Positions 39,286 to 52,003 are shown, counted from the stretch's first letter. The stretch: DNA of 64,000 nucleotides from Pseudomonas sp. TNT3 (GCF_010095445.2 NZ_WFGV02000018.1:39224-103223), one strand, 5' to 3'. Translations and numbers: made by a program. The notes: a model not told the origin generated them from the letters alone.

Positions 39286-39390
39286 AATCTGACCCCTGCG
39301 TCTGATCTTGTAAAAAGCGGCGGCCAGTTTACCCGAGCGAGTCCGGGACCGCCCAGTTAATCACGACCCGTTTTATTTTCGAGGTGGCCC

Positions 39391-40020
39391 GTGGCCCGTT
39401 CCAAGACAAGCCTTAAGTGGCTGCAAAGACATGTTAATGATCCCTATGTGAAGCAGGCGCAGAAGGATGGTTACCGTTCGCGTGCGAGTTACAAGCTTCT
39501 GGAGGTTCAGGAGAAATACAAACTGATCCGTCCAGGTATGAGCGTTGTCGACTTGGGAGCGGCGCCCGGCGGCTGGTCGCAGGTCACTAGTCGGCTGATC
39601 GGTGGTCAGGGGCGTCTGATAGCCTCGGACATCCTGGAAATGGACAGCATTCCGGATGTGACTTTCATCCAGGGTGACTTCACCCGGGACGACGTGCTCG
39701 CTCAGATCCTTGAAGCCGTGGGTAATTCGCAGGTGGACCTTGTGATTTCCGATATGGCCCCCAATATGAGTGGTACGCCTGAGGTGGACATGCCAAAGGC
39801 CATGTTTCTATGTGAGCTGGCTCTTGATTTGGCAGCTCGGATTCTCAAGCCGGGTGGTAATTTCGTGATCAAGGTGTTCCAGGGCGAAGGGTTTGATGCT
39901 TACGTGAAGGACGCTCGTCAGAAATTCGACAAGGTCCAGATGATCAAGCCGGACTCTTCCCGCGGCAGCTCCCGTGAGCAATACATGCTGGCTTGGGGCT
40001 ACCGCGGCCGTAGTGAGTAA
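39391..40020 (+). CDS. rlmE: 23S rRNA 2'-O-methyltransferase RlmE (FtsJ/RrmJ)
   Basis: 209 residues. GTG start at 39391 after GAGG. SAM loop [14 protein letters not shown], then SDMAPNMSG and [12 protein letters not shown] supply the catalytic K-D-K-E set. It methylates U2552 of 23S rRNA. ftsH follows after 193 bases, the E. coli order. Confidence 0.97.
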   Translation: MARSKTSLKWLQRHVNDPYVKQAQKDGYRSRASYKLLEVQEKYKLIRPGMSVVDLGAAPGGWSQVTSRLIGGQGRLIASDILEMDSIPDVTFIQGDFTRDDVLAQILEAVGNSQVDLVISDMAPNMSGTPEVDMPKAMFLCELALDLAARILKPGGNFVIKVFQGEGFDAYVKDARQKFDKVQMIKPDSSRGSSREQYMLAWGYRGRSE

Positions 40021-40213
40021 ATCGCAGTTTTTTAGCGGGTCGATAGGATTTTCGTATTTCGCCCCGTGAGCATTAGCGAATATTGTGTAGAAAGTGTTTC
40101 ACAAAGGGTTACAGACGGCGCCTGCCAGAGCCGTAGGTAATGTAGTAAGTTAGGCCGGTGAATATCATGCGAAGCGCGCGCCATTAGCGGAGCTTGCTTC
40201 AGAGGGTAGTTAA

Positions 40214-42133
40214 TTGAACGATATGGCAAAGAATCTGATCCTGTGGTTGATCATCGCGGCTGTCCTGGTGACAGTGATGAACAACTTCTCCAGCCCTAAC
40301 GAGCCGCAGACCCTCAACTATTCCGACTTCATCCAGCAGGTCAAGGATGGCAAGGTCGAGCGCGTAGCGGTTGACGGCTACGTCATTACCGGTAAGCGCA
40401 GTGATGGCGACAGCTTCAAGACCATTCGTCCTGCAATCCAGGACAACGGTCTGATTGGCGACCTCGTGGACAACCATGTGGTCGTTGAAGGCAAGCAGCC
40501 TGAGCAGCAAAGCATCTGGACTCAGCTCCTGGTGGCGAGCTTCCCGATCCTGGTGATCATCGCCGTGTTCATGTTCTTCATGCGCCAGATGCAGGGTGGT
40601 GCGGGAGGCAAGGGCGGTCCGATGAGCTTCGGCAAGAGCAAGGCGCGCCTGCTCTCCGAAGATCAGGTGAAAACCACTTTGGCTGACGTTGCCGGTTGCG
40701 ACGAAGCCAAGGAAGAAGTCGGCGAGCTGGTCGAGTTCCTCCGTGACCCGGGCAAGTTCCAGCGTTTAGGCGGTCGCATTCCTCGCGGTGTGCTGATGGT
40801 GGGTCCTCCTGGTACTGGTAAAACCTTGCTGGCCAAAGCGATTGCCGGTGAGGCCAAAGTGCCGTTCTTCACCATTTCCGGTTCCGACTTCGTCGAAATG
40901 TTCGTCGGTGTAGGCGCAAGCCGTGTCCGTGACATGTTCGAACAAGCCAAGAAGCACGCTCCTTGCATCATCTTCATCGATGAAATCGACGCCGTTGGTC
41001 GCCATCGTGGCGCTGGTATGGGCGGCGGTCATGATGAGCGTGAGCAGACTCTCAACCAGTTGCTGGTAGAGATGGACGGCTTTGAAATGAATGACGGTAT
41101 TATCGTCATCGCCGCAACCAACCGTCCTGACGTTCTGGACCCTGCGCTGCTGCGTCCGGGCCGTTTCGACCGTCAGGTCGTGGTCGGTTTGCCGGATATC
41201 CGCGGTCGTGAGCAAATTCTCAAAGTCCACATGCGTAAAGTGCCAATGGGTGACGACGTCGCTCCAGCGGTTATCGCTCGTGGTACTCCTGGTTTCTCCG
41301 GTGCTGATCTGGCCAACCTGGTAAACGAAGCGTCGTTGTTTGCTGCTCGTACTGGCAAGCGCGTCGTTGAGATGAAAGAGTTCGAGCTGGCTAAAGACAA
41401 GATCATGATGGGCGCTGAGCGCAAATCCATGGTCATGTCCGAGAAAGAGAAGCAGAACACCGCTTATCACGAAGCGGGCCACGCCATCGTTGGTCGCGTC
41501 GTGCCTGAGCACGACCCGGTTTACAAGGTGTCGATCATTCCGCGCGGTCGTGCGTTGGGTGTGACCATGTTTCTGCCCGAAGAAGATCGTTACAGTCTGT
41601 CCAAGCGAGCATTGATCAGCCAGATCTGTTCGCTGTACGGCGGTCGTATTGCCGAAGAGATGACACTTGGGTTCGACGGTGTTACCACCGGTGCCTCCAA
41701 TGACATCATGCGTGCCAGCCAGATTGCACGGAATATGGTGACCAAGTGGGGTCTGTCCGAAAAGCTGGGTCCGTTGATGTATGCCGAAGACGAGGGTGAA
41801 GTATTCCTCGGTCGTGGCGGTGGCGGTCAGAGTGCAAGCTTCTCCGGTGAGACTGCCAAACTGATCGACTCCGAAGTGCGTAGCATCATTGACCAGTGCT
41901 ACGGCACCGCCAAGCAGATCCTCACGGATAACCGTGACAAGCTTGATGCGATGGCTGATGCACTGATGAAGTACGAGACGATCGATGCTGAACAGATCGA
42001 TGACATCATGGCGGGTCGTACGCCTCGCGAACCTCGCGACTGGTCTGGTGGCACCGGGACTTCCGGAACACCTCCGGTAGTGCAGGGCGAGCGTCCTGAA
42101 ACACCGATCGGCGGTCCTGCTGCTGACGTTTAA
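40214..42133 (+). CDS. ftsH: ATP-dependent zinc metalloprotease FtsH
   Basis: 639 residues: two N-terminal membrane helices around a small periplasmic domain, AAA module with Walker A GPPGTGKT (197-204), and zinc motif HEAGH (419-423). TTG at 40214 is preferred: GAGGG is seven bases before it, while the ATG at 40223 is 16 bases away. It degrades membrane and regulatory proteins, including SsrA-tagged ones. The 193-base gap before it shows no other gene. Confidence 0.96.
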   Translation: MNDMAKNLILWLIIAAVLVTVMNNFSSPNEPQTLNYSDFIQQVKDGKVERVAVDGYVITGKRSDGDSFKTIRPAIQDNGLIGDLVDNHVVVEGKQPEQQSIWTQLLVASFPILVIIAVFMFFMRQMQGGAGGKGGPMSFGKSKARLLSEDQVKTTLADVAGCDEAKEEVGELVEFLRDPGKFQRLGGRIPRGVLMVGPPGTGKTLLAKAIAGEAKVPFFTISGSDFVEMFVGVGASRVRDMFEQAKKHAPCIIFIDEIDAVGRHRGAGMGGGHDEREQTLNQLLVEMDGFEMNDGIIVIAATNRPDVLDPALLRPGRFDRQVVVGLPDIRGREQILKVHMRKVPMGDDVAPAVIARGTPGFSGADLANLVNEASLFAARTGKRVVEMKEFELAKDKIMMGAERKSMVMSEKEKQNTAYHEAGHAIVGRVVPEHDPVYKVSIIPRGRALGVTMFLPEEDRYSLSKRALISQICSLYGGRIAEEMTLGFDGVTTGASNDIMRASQIARNMVTKWGLSEKLGPLMYAEDEGEVFLGRGGGGQSASFSGETAKLIDSEVRSIIDQCYGTAKQILTDNRDKLDAMADALMKYETIDAEQIDDIMAGRTPREPRDWSGGTGTSGTPPVVQGERPETPIGGPAADV

Positions 42134-42141
42134 GGTTTGAA

Positions 42142-42993
42142 ATGACTTTTGTTCAGTCCTCAACCCGGTTGCCTTGCGGCAACCGGGTTCTTGATTTGGC
42201 CCAGACGCATGTCATGGGCATTCTCAACGTGACTCCTGACTCCTTTTCTGACGGCGGCCAATATAGCCAGCTGGATGCGGCCTTGCGCCACGCTGAGGCG
42301 ATGGTGGTCGCGGGTGCAACACTGATCGATGTGGGTGGCGAGTCTACGCGGCCAGGTGCCAGAGCGGTGTCGCCACTCGAAGAGCTTGAGCGCGTGGCAT
42401 CTGTCGTCGAGCGAATACATCGCGAGCTGGATGTGATCATCTCGGTTGATACTTCCACGCCTGCGGTCATGCGCGAAACAGCGCGACTTGGGGCGGGGTT
42501 GATCAACGATGTGCGTTCATTGCGACGGGATGGGGCTCTTGATGCGGCTGCGGACACCGGTCTTCCGGTCTGTCTGATGCATATGCTCGGGGAGCCTGGT
42601 GACATGCAGGATGATCCGCAGTATCAGAACGTAACCCAGGAGGTGGGAGCGTTTCTGGCTGAGCGAATGGTTCAGTGTGCGCGGGCTGGAATTCCGTCCG
42701 AACGGATCATTCTCGACCCGGGATTCGGCTTCGCCAAAACCCTGCAGCACAATCTAAGCTTGTTTAAGCACATGGAAGCTCTGCATGCCTTGGGGCGCCC
42801 CCTGCTGGTCGGGGTTTCGCGCAAAAGCATGATTGGTCAGGCGCTGAATCGTCCGGTCGGGGAGCGCCTGTTTGGCGGTCTTGCGCTCGCGGCGCTGGCT
42901 TCGACCAAGGGGGCGCGTATATTGCGCGTCCATGACGTAGCTGAAACAGTTGATGTAGTGCGGATGATCGCCGCAGTGGAATCAGCCGAATAA
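42142..42993 (+). CDS. folP: Dihydropteroate synthase
   Basis: 283 residues: [16 protein letters not shown] and GGESTRPGA are the two pterin/PABA motifs, with [16 protein letters not shown] and [10 protein letters not shown] later. It joins p-aminobenzoate to the pterin in folate synthesis and is the sulfonamide target. It starts eight bases after ftsH and is followed by glmM after 16 bases. Confidence 0.97.
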   Translation: MTFVQSSTRLPCGNRVLDLAQTHVMGILNVTPDSFSDGGQYSQLDAALRHAEAMVVAGATLIDVGGESTRPGARAVSPLEELERVASVVERIHRELDVIISVDTSTPAVMRETARLGAGLINDVRSLRRDGALDAAADTGLPVCLMHMLGEPGDMQDDPQYQNVTQEVGAFLAERMVQCARAGIPSERIILDPGFGFAKTLQHNLSLFKHMEALHALGRPLLVGVSRKSMIGQALNRPVGERLFGGLALAALASTKGARILRVHDVAETVDVVRMIAAVESAE

Positions 42994-43009
42994 GAATGAT
43001 GGAGCACTT

Positions 43010-44347
43010 ATGACTAAGAAATATTTTGGCACCGACGGCATTCGCGGTCGGGTCGGTGAATACCCGATCACTCCTGACTTCATGCTCAAGCTCGGTTGGG
43101 CCGCGGGCATGGCGTTTCGCAAAATGGGCGCCTGCAAGGTGCTCGTTGGCAAGGACACGCGGATCTCCGGTTATATGTTCGAGTCTGCTCTCGAGGCCGG
43201 TTTAACGTCCGCAGGTGCTGACGTGATGCTGCTTGGCCCGATGCCAACTCCAGCCATCGCTTACCTGACACGTACATTTCATGCTGAGGCGGGTATCGTG
43301 ATCAGTGCTTCGCATAATCCCCACGATGACAACGGCATCAAGTTTTTCTCGGGGAAAGGCACCAAGCTGCCGGACGAAGTCGAGCTGATGATCGAAGAGC
43401 TGCTGGACACTCCGATGACCGTGGTTGAGTCGAGCAAGATTGGCAAGGTGTCGCGGATCAACGATGCGTCGGGTCGCTACATCGAGTTCTGCAAGAGCAG
43501 TGTTCCGACTGGCACCAGCTTTGCTGGCTTGAAGATCGTGATTGATTGCGCTCACGGTGCGACCTACAAGGTGGCCCCCAGCGTTTTCCGCGAGCTTGGG
43601 GCTGAAGTTGTCGTCCTTTCTGCTCAGCCGAACGGCCTGAACATCAATGACAATTGCGGTTCGACCCATATGGGCCAGCTTCAGGCTGCTGTATTGGCCG
43701 AGCATGCCGACCTGGGTATTGCCTTTGATGGTGATGGTGATCGAGTTCTGATGGTCGATCACACAGGTGCAATTGTCGACGGTGATGAATTGTTGTACAT
43801 CATCGCTCGCGATTTGCATGAGCGCGGCAAGTTGCAGGGCGGCGTAGTTGGAACATTGATGAGTAACCTGGGCCTGGAGTTGGCCTTGGCTGATTTGTCC
43901 ATTCCCTTTGTTCGCGCCAATGTCGGTGATCGCTACGTCATCGCAGATCTGTTGGAGCGTAATTGGCTGGTGGGTGGTGAGAATTCGGGGCATATCGTCT
44001 GCTTCAGTCACACTACTACCGGTGATGCGATTATTGCCGCATTGCAGGTTCTGATGGCGCTGAAGAGACGCTCGGAAGGTCTGGCTCAAGCTCGTCAGGC
44101 ATTGCGTAAGTGCCCTCAGGTGCTGATCAACGTGCGTTTTGGCGGCGGTGCGAATCCACTTGAGCATCCATCAGTTAAAGAGGCCAGTGAGGCTGTCACC
44201 CAGGCAATGGCAGGTCGTGGGCGGGTGCTGTTGCGCAAGTCTGGTACTGAGCCTTTGGTGCGCGTCATGGTCGAAGGTGAGGACGAAACACAGGTTCGTG
44301 GCTACGCCGAAGAACTGGCAAAACTGGTAACTGAAGTTTCTGCCTGA
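43010..44347 (+). CDS. glmM: Phosphoglucosamine mutase
   Basis: 445 residues. The phosphorylated serine is Ser101 in [13 protein letters not shown]; the metal site is AFDGDGDRV, and the C-terminal phosphate loop is [12 protein letters not shown]. It converts glucosamine-6-phosphate to glucosamine-1-phosphate for peptidoglycan and LPS. Same operon as folP. Confidence 0.98.
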   Translation: MTKKYFGTDGIRGRVGEYPITPDFMLKLGWAAGMAFRKMGACKVLVGKDTRISGYMFESALEAGLTSAGADVMLLGPMPTPAIAYLTRTFHAEAGIVISASHNPHDDNGIKFFSGKGTKLPDEVELMIEELLDTPMTVVESSKIGKVSRINDASGRYIEFCKSSVPTGTSFAGLKIVIDCAHGATYKVAPSVFRELGAEVVVLSAQPNGLNINDNCGSTHMGQLQAAVLAEHADLGIAFDGDGDRVLMVDHTGAIVDGDELLYIIARDLHERGKLQGGVVGTLMSNLGLELALADLSIPFVRANVGDRYVIADLLERNWLVGGENSGHIVCFSHTTTGDAIIAALQVLMALKRRSEGLAQARQALRKCPQVLINVRFGGGANPLEHPSVKEASEAVTQAMAGRGRVLLRKSGTEPLVRVMVEGEDETQVRGYAEELAKLVTEVSA

Positions 44348-44413
44348 TTTCGGCTTGCCAGCCATGATTGTCTTGGGTAACATCTGCGCCCACTTTGACC
44401 GACGAGGTACAGC

Positions 44414-45169
44414 ATGCGTCGCCCTTTGGTAGCTGGTAACTGGAAGATGCACGGTACCCGCGCCAGCGTCGCTGAGCTGATCAACGGCCTACGTAATCTG
44501 GCCTTGCCGAGCGATGTTGATGTTGCGGTTTTCCCGCCTTGCTTGCATATCAACCAAGTGGTTGATGGTTTGAAAGGTCGGCCGGTCATGATCGGCGCGC
44601 AGAACTCTGCGGTGGAATCCATGCAAGGTGCGTTGACCGGTGAGGTTGCACCGAGTCAGTTGGTGGATGCAGGTTGTTCCCTGGTCCTTGTTGGGCATTC
44701 CGAGCGCCGCCAGATAATGGGTGAGCAGGACGGAATGCTGATCCGCAAGTTTGCGGCGGCACAGGCTTCCGGCTTAATTCCGGTGTTGTGCGTAGGGGAA
44801 ACTCTCGAGCAGCGCGAAGCCGGCAAAACTCTTGATGTTGTCGGGCGTCAGCTGGACAGCATCATTGACGAGTTGGGTGTCGAGGTGTTTGCAAAAGCAG
44901 TAATTGCTTATGAGCCGGTCTGGGCCATTGGTACCGGGCTGACTGCTTCGCCGCAACAAGCGCAGGATGTGCATGCAGCCATTCGCGCTCAGTTGGCGGC
45001 AAAGAATTCTGAGGTCGCACAAGGTGTGCGGCTTCTATACGGCGGCAGCGTGAAGGCGGCCAATGCGGTCGAACTGTTCGGCATGCCGGATATCGATGGG
45101 GGGCTCATTGGTGGGGCTTCCCTGAATGCAGATGAGTTCGGTGCGATTTGTCGCGCCGCGGGAAACTGA
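44414..45169 (+). CDS. tpiA: Triosephosphate isomerase
   Basis: 251 residues: GNWKMHG with Lys11, catalytic His95 (VGHSERR), Glu167 ([11 protein letters not shown]), and the phosphate loop [11 protein letters not shown]. It interconverts dihydroxyacetone phosphate and glyceraldehyde 3-phosphate. secG follows at four bases. Confidence 0.98.
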   Translation: MRRPLVAGNWKMHGTRASVAELINGLRNLALPSDVDVAVFPPCLHINQVVDGLKGRPVMIGAQNSAVESMQGALTGEVAPSQLVDAGCSLVLVGHSERRQIMGEQDGMLIRKFAAAQASGLIPVLCVGETLEQREAGKTLDVVGRQLDSIIDELGVEVFAKAVIAYEPVWAIGTGLTASPQQAQDVHAAIRAQLAAKNSEVAQGVRLLYGGSVKAANAVELFGMPDIDGGLIGGASLNADEFGAICRAAGN

Positions 45170-45173
45170 AAAA

Positions 45174-45557
45174 ATGCTGGAAACAGTCGTAGTCGTTTTT
45201 CATCTGCTGGGTGCATTGGGCGTAGTTGCTCTGGTTTTGCTGCAGCAGGGTAAAGGTGCGGATGCTGGTGCGTCTTTCGGTGCAGGTGCTTCAAATACTG
45301 TGTTCGGAAGCCAAGGTTCCTCTACCTTTCTTAGTAAGTTTACTGCTATACTTGCCGCAGGTTTCTTCATAACCAGCTTAGGGTTAGGTTACTTTGCTAA
45401 AGAGAAAGCTCATCAGCTGACTCAAGTAGGTTTGCCAAATCCAGCAGTGTTGGAAGTTCCAAAGCAACAACCGGCTTCTGATGATGTACCGGTGCTTCAA
45501 GAGCAAAAGTCGGCTACTCCAGCGACTGACGTGCCTCCAGCTCAAGAGCAAAAGTAA
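45174..45557 (+). CDS. secG: Preprotein translocase subunit SecG
   Basis: 127 residues with two membrane helices ([28 protein letters not shown] and [20 protein letters not shown]) joined by [22 protein letters not shown], the SecG signature, plus a Gln/Pro-rich tail ([20 protein letters not shown]). It is a SecYEG subunit. A tRNA-Leu gene lies 22 bases beyond its stop and is probably co-transcribed. Confidence 0.96.
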   Translation: MLETVVVVFHLLGALGVVALVLLQQGKGADAGASFGAGASNTVFGSQGSSTFLSKFTAILAAGFFITSLGLGYFAKEKAHQLTQVGLPNPAVLEVPKQQPASDDVPVLQEQKSATPATDVPPAQEQK

Positions 45558-45579
45558 GAAGGGTTTCACACGTAGTATT

Positions 45580-45665
45580 GCCGAGGTGGTGGAATTGGTA
45601 GACACGCAACCTTGAGGTGGTTGTGCCCATAGGGTGTAGGGGTTCGAGTCCCCTTCTCGGTACCA
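45580..45665 (+). tRNA. tRNA-Leu (GAG)
   Basis: 86 bases with long variable arm; anticodon GAG in CTTGAGGTG, T-loop GGTTCGAGTCC, and encoded CCA at the 3' end. The long variable arm confirms a class II tRNA. Confidence 0.96.
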
Positions 45666-45676
45666 ATTATCAGGAG

Positions 45677-45699
45677 AGCCCGCTGTTGCGGGCTTTCTT
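45677..45699 (+). terminator. Terminator after tRNA-Leu
   Basis: AGCCCGC, TGTT, GCGGGCT then TTCTTG. It closes the secG-tRNA-Leu transcript. Confidence 0.75.
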
Positions 45700-45716
45700 G
45701 TAGGTGGAAGGTTACA

Positions 45717-45745
45717 TTGACCCTGTCAGGGATCGGTCGTATACT
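45717..45745 (+). promoter_or_regulatory. Sigma-70 promoter of tRNA-fMet and the rimP-nusA-infB operon
   Basis: TTGACC (45717-45722), 17 bases, TATACT (45740-45745), followed 16 bases later by the tRNA. This is the metY promoter position known from E. coli. Confidence 0.85.
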
Positions 45746-45761
45746 TCCGCCCCAGCTTTGT

Positions 45762-45838
<77 letters not shown>

Positions 45839-45846
45839 GTTTAAGG

Positions 45847-45868
45847 AGCCCCTTTTCAGGGGCTTTTT
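45847..45868 (+). terminator. Terminator after tRNA-fMet
   Basis: AGCCCC, TTTTCA, GGGGCT with five Ts. Read-through is needed if rimP-nusA share the tRNA promoter. Confidence 0.75.
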
Positions 45869-45914
45869 GTTAGCTGGACACTTTATAACGCCGCTGTTCG
45901 ACGGCGTTTCAAGG

Positions 45915-45937
45915 ATGGGCGTTTCGCCCATTTTTTT
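45915..45937 (+). terminator. Terminator before rimP
   Basis: ATGGGCG, TTT, CGCCCAT then a seven-T run, 40 bases before rimP. A second hairpin (AACGCCG/CGGCGTT) lies just before it. NusA or antitermination may govern passage into the operon. Confidence 0.8.
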
Positions 45938-45977
45938 ATTTTGCATAGCATGCACATACATGCACGAGGGGGTTCAG

Positions 45978-46436
45978 GTGTCGAGCAAGCTAGAAGAGTT
46001 GCAGGCCTTGCTGGCCCCGGTGGTCGTGGCCCTAGGCTATGAATGCTGGGGTATTGAGTTTTCGGCTCAAGGTCGCCACTCAATGTTGCGCGTTTATATC
46101 GATAAAGAGGGCGGTGTGCTGGTGGACGATTGTGCCATTGTCAGCCGTCAGATCAGCGGTGTCCTGGATGTTGAAGATCCGATCGCTGTGGAGTACACCC
46201 TAGAAGTTTCCTCGCCTGGCATGGAACGCCCGCTGTTCACTATTGAGCAGTTTGCAAAATTTGCCGGTGAACAAGTGAAGATCAAGCTGCGCTCGCCTTT
46301 TGAAGGTCGACGCAACTTTCAGGGCCTTCTGCGCGGTGTAGAAGAGCAGGACGTCGTGGTGCAGGTTGAAGACCATGAGTTCCTGTTGCCGATCGATATG
46401 ATCGACAAGGCCAACATTATTCCCAGTTTTGACTGA
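45978..46436 (+). CDS. rimP: Ribosome maturation factor RimP
   Basis: 152 residues. GTG at 45978 follows GAGGGGGTTCAG; homologues begin [27 protein letters not shown]. The central [10 protein letters not shown] motif is diagnostic. It helps 30S maturation. nusA starts 47 bases later. Confidence 0.95.
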   Translation: MSSKLEELQALLAPVVVALGYECWGIEFSAQGRHSMLRVYIDKEGGVLVDDCAIVSRQISGVLDVEDPIAVEYTLEVSSPGMERPLFTIEQFAKFAGEQVKIKLRSPFEGRRNFQGLLRGVEEQDVVVQVEDHEFLLPIDMIDKANIIPSFD

Positions 46437-46483
46437 GACGCGGATCCCGCGGATCCAATGGCTTGCGAAAGGCGAGGCGTACG

Positions 46484-47965
46484 ATGAGCAAAGAAGTACT
46501 GCTGGTTGTTGAGTCGGTATCCAATGAAAAGGGCGTACCGGCAAACGTAATTTTTGAAGCGCTGGAGCTGGCTCTGGCCACTGCTACCAAAAAGCGTTTC
46601 GAGGACGAAGTCGATCTGCGTGTGGAAATCAATCGCCACACGGGCGCTTACGAGACATTCCGTCGCTGGACGGTCGTCGAAGAAGACGACCTGGACGATC
46701 CGGCGATCGAAACCTGGCCGAGCAAGGTTGCAGAAACGCATCCTGGTGCTCAGGTCGGTGACGTAGTCGAAGAAAAGATTGAATCCATCGAGTTCGGCCG
46801 CATTGCTGCACAGACTGCGAAGCAAGTCATCGTGCAGAAAGTTCGCGAAGCCGAGCGCGCTCAAGTCGTTGATGCCTACCGCGAGCGCCTGGGAGAAATC
46901 ATCTCCGGCACCGTGAAGAAAGTCACCCGCGACAACGTGATCGTCGACCTGGGCAACAACGCTGAAGCGCTGCTGGCTCGTGAAGACATCATCTCCCGCG
47001 AGACTTTCCGGGTTGGTGTGCGCCTGCGTGCACTGCTGAAGGAAATCCGCACCGAGAACCGCGGCCCGCAGCTGATCCTGTCGCGTACCGCGCCGGAAAT
47101 GCTGATCGAGTTGTTCCGCATCGAAGTGCCGGAAATCGCAGAAGGCCTGATCGAAGTAATGGCTGCGTCCCGTGACCCGGGTTCGCGCGCCAAGATCGCA
47201 GTCCGTTCCAAGGACAAACGCATTGACCCGCAGGGCGCTTGCATCGGTATGCGCGGTTCGCGCGTCCAGGCAGTGTCGGGCGAGTTGGGCGGTGAGCGTG
47301 TGGATATCGTCCTGTGGGATGACAACCCGGCTCAGTTCGTAATCAATGCAATGTCGCCGGCTGAAGTGGCGGCAATTATCGTTGACGAGGATGCCCATGC
47401 AATGGACATCGCCGTTGGCGCAGACAATCTGGCTCAGGCCATCGGTCGCGGTGGTCAGAACGTGCGTCTGGCTAGCCAGTTGACTGGCTGGACCCTGAAC
47501 GTGATGACCGAATCGGACATCCAGGCTAAGCAGCAAGCAGAAACCGGCGACATCCTGCGCAACTTCATCGACGAGCTGGAAGTCGACGAAGACCTGGCGC
47601 AGGTGCTGGTAGATGAAGGCTTCACCAGCCTGGAAGAGATTGCCTACGTACCGTTGGAAGAAATGCTCAACATCGACGGCTTTGACGAAGAAACCGTCAA
47701 CGAGCTTCGCGCTCGTGCCAAGGATCGTTTGTTGACCAAAGCCATCGCTACTGAGGAAAAGCTGGCAGACGCCCATCCGGCCGAAGACCTGCTCTCGCTT
47801 GAGGGTATGGACAAGGATTTGGCGATGGAACTGGCGGTGCGCGGCGTAATTACCCGCGAAGACCTGGCCGAGCAGTCTATTGACGACCTGCTCGACATCG
47901 ACGGCATTGACGATGATCGTGCCGGCAAGTTGATCATGGCCGCCCGAGCCCATTGGTTCGAGTAA
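46484..47965 (+). CDS. nusA: Transcription termination/antitermination protein NusA
   Basis: 493 residues: N-terminal RNA-polymerase domain, S1 domain ([23 protein letters not shown]), two KH domains ([24 protein letters not shown] and [18 protein letters not shown]), and the two C-terminal acidic repeats of gammaproteobacterial NusA. It controls pausing and termination, including of its own operon. Confidence 0.97.
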   Translation: MSKEVLLVVESVSNEKGVPANVIFEALELALATATKKRFEDEVDLRVEINRHTGAYETFRRWTVVEEDDLDDPAIETWPSKVAETHPGAQVGDVVEEKIESIEFGRIAAQTAKQVIVQKVREAERAQVVDAYRERLGEIISGTVKKVTRDNVIVDLGNNAEALLAREDIISRETFRVGVRLRALLKEIRTENRGPQLILSRTAPEMLIELFRIEVPEIAEGLIEVMAASRDPGSRAKIAVRSKDKRIDPQGACIGMRGSRVQAVSGELGGERVDIVLWDDNPAQFVINAMSPAEVAAIIVDEDAHAMDIAVGADNLAQAIGRGGQNVRLASQLTGWTLNVMTESDIQAKQQAETGDILRNFIDELEVDEDLAQVLVDEGFTSLEEIAYVPLEEMLNIDGFDEETVNELRARAKDRLLTKAIATEEKLADAHPAEDLLSLEGMDKDLAMELAVRGVITREDLAEQSIDDLLDIDGIDDDRAGKLIMAARAHWFE

Positions 47966-47992
47966 TTAGGCGCGGCCTGAGGAGAGAAGTGC

Positions 47993-50521
47993 ATGACGCA
48001 AGTCACGGTGAAACAACTGGCCGATGAGGTCAAAACACCGGTAGAGCGCCTGTTGCAGCAGATGCGTGAGGCAGGTCTGCCGCACACCGCCGCCGAAGAA
48101 CATGTGACTGACAGTGAGAAGCAATCTTTGCTGACTCACTTGAAAAGCAGCCACAAGGCGAAAGTGGAAGAACCACGCAAGATCACGCTGCAGCGTAAAA
48201 CCACCAGCACCCTGCGTGTTGCTGGCAGCAAAAGCATCAGCGTTGAAGTACGCAAGAAGAAAGTCTTCGTACAGCGCAGCCCGGAAGAAATCGAAGCCGA
48301 GCGCAAACGCGAACTGGATGAACGTCGCGCAGTAGAAAATGCTGCACGTCAGAAGGCTGAAGAAGAAGCCAAGCGTCGCGCCGAAGAAGAAGCGCGTCGC
48401 CAGCCTGCTGGTACGCAAGCTACTGCTAACGACGCTGTCGCAGCGCCTGCTGCGGCAGTCGAGCCAGTGCGTGAAAGCGCGCCGGTTGTGGCTGCTGCTC
48501 CAGCACCGTCTGCTGACGTTCGCAACAAGCAGAACGAACAGCGCCGTCCGGACAAACCACGCGCCGACGATAACAATCGTCGTGGCAGTGGCGATGGCGA
48601 GCGCAAAAACGCTCCACATCGTGCTTCGGTCAAAGAGAAAGCGCCTGCTCCACGTGTTGCGCCACGTACTACCGACGAAGAAAGCGATAGCTTCCGTCGT
48701 GGTGGTCGCGGCAAGGCCAAGCTGAAGAAACGCAACGCTCACGGTTTCCAGAGCCCAACCGGCCCTGTCGTGCGTGATGTGCAGATCGGCGAGACCATCA
48801 CTGTTGGCGATCTCGCCAATCAGATGTCGGTCAAGGCTGCTGAAATCATCAAGTTCATGTTCAAACTGGGAACTCCAGCGACCATCAACCAGGTGCTTGA
48901 TCAGGAAACTGCTCAGCTGGTAGCCGAAGAACTGGGCCACAAAGTGACCCTGGTCAGCGACACCGCCCTGGAAGATTCCTTGGCCGAGTCCCTGAAGTTT
49001 GAAGGTGAGACGTTCTCCCGTGCACCAGTCGTGACCGTAATGGGCCACGTCGACCACGGTAAGACGTCGCTGCTCGACTACATCCGTCGTGCCAAGGTAG
49101 CTGCTGGCGAAGCCGGTGGTATCACTCAGCACATTGGTGCATACCACGTTGAAACCGAACGCGGCATGGTCACGTTCCTCGATACCCCAGGTCACGCCGC
49201 GTTTACCGCAATGCGTGCCCGTGGTGCCAAGGCGACTGACATCGTGATTCTGGTAGTTGCAGCGGACGACGGCGTGATGCCGCAGACCATTGAAGCTGTC
49301 CAGCACGCCAAGGCCGCTGGTGTTCCGCTGGTTGTTGCAGTGAACAAGATCGACAAGCCGGGCGCCGATCTCGATCGCATCCGCAGCGAACTGTCGGTTC
49401 ACGGCGTGACCTCGGAAGAGTGGGGCGGCGACACCCCGTTCGTATCGGTTTCGGCGAAAGTCGGTACTGGCGTGGACGAGTTGCTCGAAGCTGTCTTGCT
49501 GCAAGCTGAAGTTCTCGAACTGAAAGCAACCCCATCGGCCCCAGGTCGCGGTGTTGTGGTTGAATCGCGTCTCGACAAAGGTCGCGGCCCGGTTGCAACC
49601 GTTCTAGTTCAAGACGGTACCCTGCGCCAAGGCGACATGGTGCTGGTCGGTTCGAACTATGGCCGTGTACGTGCCATGCTCGACGAGAACGGCAAGCCAA
49701 TCAAGGAAGCCGGTCCGTCCATCCCTGTCGAGATCCTCGGCCTGGACGGTACCCCGGACGCTGGCGACGAGATGAGCGTGTTGTCCGACGAGAAGAAAGC
49801 CCGTGAAGTGGCTCTGTTCCGTCAAGGCAAGTTCCGCGAAGTCAAGTTGGCTCGCGCTCACGCCGGCAAGCTGGAAAATATCTTCGAAAACATGGGTCAG
49901 GCAGAGAAGAAGACGCTCAACATCGTCCTCAAATCCGACGTCCGTGGTTCGCTGGAAGCGTTGAACGGTGCCTTGAACGGCCTGGGTAACGACGAAGTGC
50001 AAGTGCGTGTTGTCGGTGGCGGTGTCGGTGGTATCACCGAGTCCGACGCCAACCTGGCACTGGCCTCCAACGCTGTACTGTTCGGCTTCAACGTGCGTGC
50101 CGATGCTGGCGCTCGCAAGATCGTCGAGCAGGAAGGTCTGGATATGCGTTACTACAACGTGATCTACGACATCATCGAAGACGTCAAGAAAGCCCTCACC
50201 GGTATGCTGGGCAGTGATGTTCGCGAGAACATCCTGGGTATCGCTGAAGTCCGTGACGTGTTCCGCTCGCCGAAGTTTGGCGCGATCGCCGGTTGCATGG
50301 TTCTCGAAGGTGTTGTTCACCGTAACCGTCCAATCCGTGTACTGCGTGAAGACATCGTTATCTTCGAAGGCGAGCTGGAATCCCTGCGCCGCTTCAAGGA
50401 TGACGCTTCCGAAGTACGTGCCGGCATGGAATGCGGTATCGGCGTGAAGAGCTACAACGACGTCAAAGTCGGTGACAAGATCGAAGTCTTCGAGAAGGTT
50501 CAGGTTGCTCGCAGCCTCTAA
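47993..50521 (+). CDS. infB: Translation initiation factor IF-2
   Basis: 842 residues: N-terminal IF2_N domain, a charged low-complexity stretch (about residues 95-235, with [15 protein letters not shown]), second IF2_N, then the G domain with GHVDHGKT at 351-358, DTPGH and NKID, followed by domains II-IV. It brings fMet-tRNA to the 30S subunit. rbfA follows after a hairpin. Confidence 0.98.
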   Translation: MTQVTVKQLADEVKTPVERLLQQMREAGLPHTAAEEHVTDSEKQSLLTHLKSSHKAKVEEPRKITLQRKTTSTLRVAGSKSISVEVRKKKVFVQRSPEEIEAERKRELDERRAVENAARQKAEEEAKRRAEEEARRQPAGTQATANDAVAAPAAAVEPVRESAPVVAAAPAPSADVRNKQNEQRRPDKPRADDNNRRGSGDGERKNAPHRASVKEKAPAPRVAPRTTDEESDSFRRGGRGKAKLKKRNAHGFQSPTGPVVRDVQIGETITVGDLANQMSVKAAEIIKFMFKLGTPATINQVLDQETAQLVAEELGHKVTLVSDTALEDSLAESLKFEGETFSRAPVVTVMGHVDHGKTSLLDYIRRAKVAAGEAGGITQHIGAYHVETERGMVTFLDTPGHAAFTAMRARGAKATDIVILVVAADDGVMPQTIEAVQHAKAAGVPLVVAVNKIDKPGADLDRIRSELSVHGVTSEEWGGDTPFVSVSAKVGTGVDELLEAVLLQAEVLELKATPSAPGRGVVVESRLDKGRGPVATVLVQDGTLRQGDMVLVGSNYGRVRAMLDENGKPIKEAGPSIPVEILGLDGTPDAGDEMSVLSDEKKAREVALFRQGKFREVKLARAHAGKLENIFENMGQAEKKTLNIVLKSDVRGSLEALNGALNGLGNDEVQVRVVGGGVGGITESDANLALASNAVLFGFNVRADAGARKIVEQEGLDMRYYNVIYDIIEDVKKALTGMLGSDVRENILGIAEVRDVFRSPKFGAIAGCMVLEGVVHRNRPIRVLREDIVIFEGELESLRRFKDDASEVRAGMECGIGVKSYNDVKVGDKIEVFEKVQVARSL

Positions 50522-50592
50522 CTCGCGCACTTCAAGGGCCACGCCGAGCCGCCGCATGCAGATGCGCGGTCAGGCGTCAGGACTCTAAACGC

Positions 50593-50627
50593 AACGCCCG
50601 GTCTGGCTTCTGTCAGGCCGGGCGTTT
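50593..50627 (+). terminator. Hairpin between infB and rbfA
   Basis: AACGCCCGG (50593-50601) pairs with CCGGGCGTT (50618-50626), with extra pairing inside, then TTTGCC. It could terminate part of the transcription between infB and rbfA. Confidence 0.6.
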
Positions 50628-50680
50628 GCCGCTTTCAGACCACACGGGTTTCACCGTGGGGCAGTAACAGGTAACAAGAC

Positions 50681-51082
50681 ATGGCAAAAGAATACAGCCG
50701 TACCCAACGTATCGGCGATCAGATGCAGCGTGAGCTGGCACAGCTGATCCGTCGTGAAGTCAAAGACCCACGCGTAGGCCTGGTGACTATTACCGCTGTT
50801 GAAGTCAGCCGTGACGTCGGTCACGCCAAGATCTTCATCACCGTGATGGGCCAGGACAACGCCGAAGACATCGCACAGAGCATCAAGGTGCTCAACTCCG
50901 CTGCCGGCTTCCTGCGTATGCAGCTAGCGCGTGAAATGAAGCTGCGCAGTGTTCCGCAGTTGCACTTCCACTACGACGAAAGCGTCGTGCGTGGCGCGCA
51001 TCTGTCGGCCTTGATCGAGCGTGCGGTGGCTGAAGACAGTCAGCGCCCGGAAGCGGCTGAACCCGAAGACGCCAAGGAGTAA
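50681..51082 (+). CDS. rbfA: 30S ribosome-binding factor RbfA
   Basis: 133 residues, KH-like fold: [49 protein letters not shown] and [28 protein letters not shown]. It assists late 16S processing. truB follows after three bases. Confidence 0.96.
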   Translation: MAKEYSRTQRIGDQMQRELAQLIRREVKDPRVGLVTITAVEVSRDVGHAKIFITVMGQDNAEDIAQSIKVLNSAAGFLRMQLAREMKLRSVPQLHFHYDESVVRGAHLSALIERAVAEDSQRPEAAEPEDAKE

Positions 51083-51085
51083 TCG

Positions 51086-52003
51086 GTGGCTCAGGTCAAA
51101 CGTATCCGTCGTAACGTCAGCGGCATCATCCTGCTCGACAAGCCGTTGGGCTTCACTTCCAACGCGGCGTTGCAGAAGGTTCGCTGGTTGCTGAACGCCG
51201 AGAAGGCCGGTCATACCGGCAGCCTCGATCCGCTGGCCACTGGCGTGTTGCCGTTGTGCTTCGGTGAGGCGACGAAGTTTTCGCAGTACCTGCTTGATTC
51301 CGACAAGGCCTATGAAACTCTGGCGCAGTTGGGCAAAACCACCACGACGGCGGATGCCGAAGGTGAGGTTTTGCAGGAGCGCCCGGTGACCGTTGGTCGC
51401 GCCGATGTCGAAGCGGCACTGCCGAATTTTCGTGGACAAATCAGTCAGATACCGCCGATGTACTCGGCACTCAAGCGTGATGGCCAGCCGCTGTACAAGC
51501 TGGCTCGTGCAGGCGAAGTAGTGGAGCGCGAACCGCGTTCTGTTACTATTGCGCGCTTGGAATTGCTGGCCTTCGACGGTGATACTGCGCGGCTGGCAGT
51601 GGATTGCAGCAAAGGCACCTATATCCGCACCCTGGTGGAGGATATCGGCGAGCAACTCGGTTGTGGCGCTTACGTTGCAGAATTGCGACGTACCCAGGCC
51701 GGGCCGTTCACGCTGGCGCAGACGGTTACGCTTGAAGAGCTGGAAGCCGTACACGCCGAAGGCGGCAACGAAGCGGTAGATCGCTTCCTCATGCCATCGG
51801 ACAGCGGTCTGCTGGATTGGCCGCTGTTGCAGTTCTCGGAGCACAGCTCGTTCTACTGGCTTAACGGCCAGCCAGTACGCGCCCCGGATGCACCGAAGTT
51901 CGGCATGGTACGGGTACAGGATCACAACGGTCGCTTCATCGGAATCGGTGAAGTGAGCGAAGACGGGCGCATCGCGCCGCGTCGACTGATTCGGTCAGAA
52001 TGA
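51086..52003 (+). CDS. truB: tRNA pseudouridine-55 synthase TruB
   Basis: 305 residues. GTG start at 51086 after AAGGAG. Catalytic Asp48 is in [22 protein letters not shown]. The C-terminal PUA-like part ([20 protein letters not shown]) is present. It makes psi55 in the T-loop of tRNAs. Confidence 0.97.
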   Translation: MAQVKRIRRNVSGIILLDKPLGFTSNAALQKVRWLLNAEKAGHTGSLDPLATGVLPLCFGEATKFSQYLLDSDKAYETLAQLGKTTTTADAEGEVLQERPVTVGRADVEAALPNFRGQISQIPPMYSALKRDGQPLYKLARAGEVVEREPRSVTIARLELLAFDGDTARLAVDCSKGTYIRTLVEDIGEQLGCGAYVAELRRTQAGPFTLAQTVTLEELEAVHAEGGNEAVDRFLMPSDSGLLDWPLLQFSEHSSFYWLNGQPVRAPDAPKFGMVRVQDHNGRFIGIGEVSEDGRIAPRRLIRSE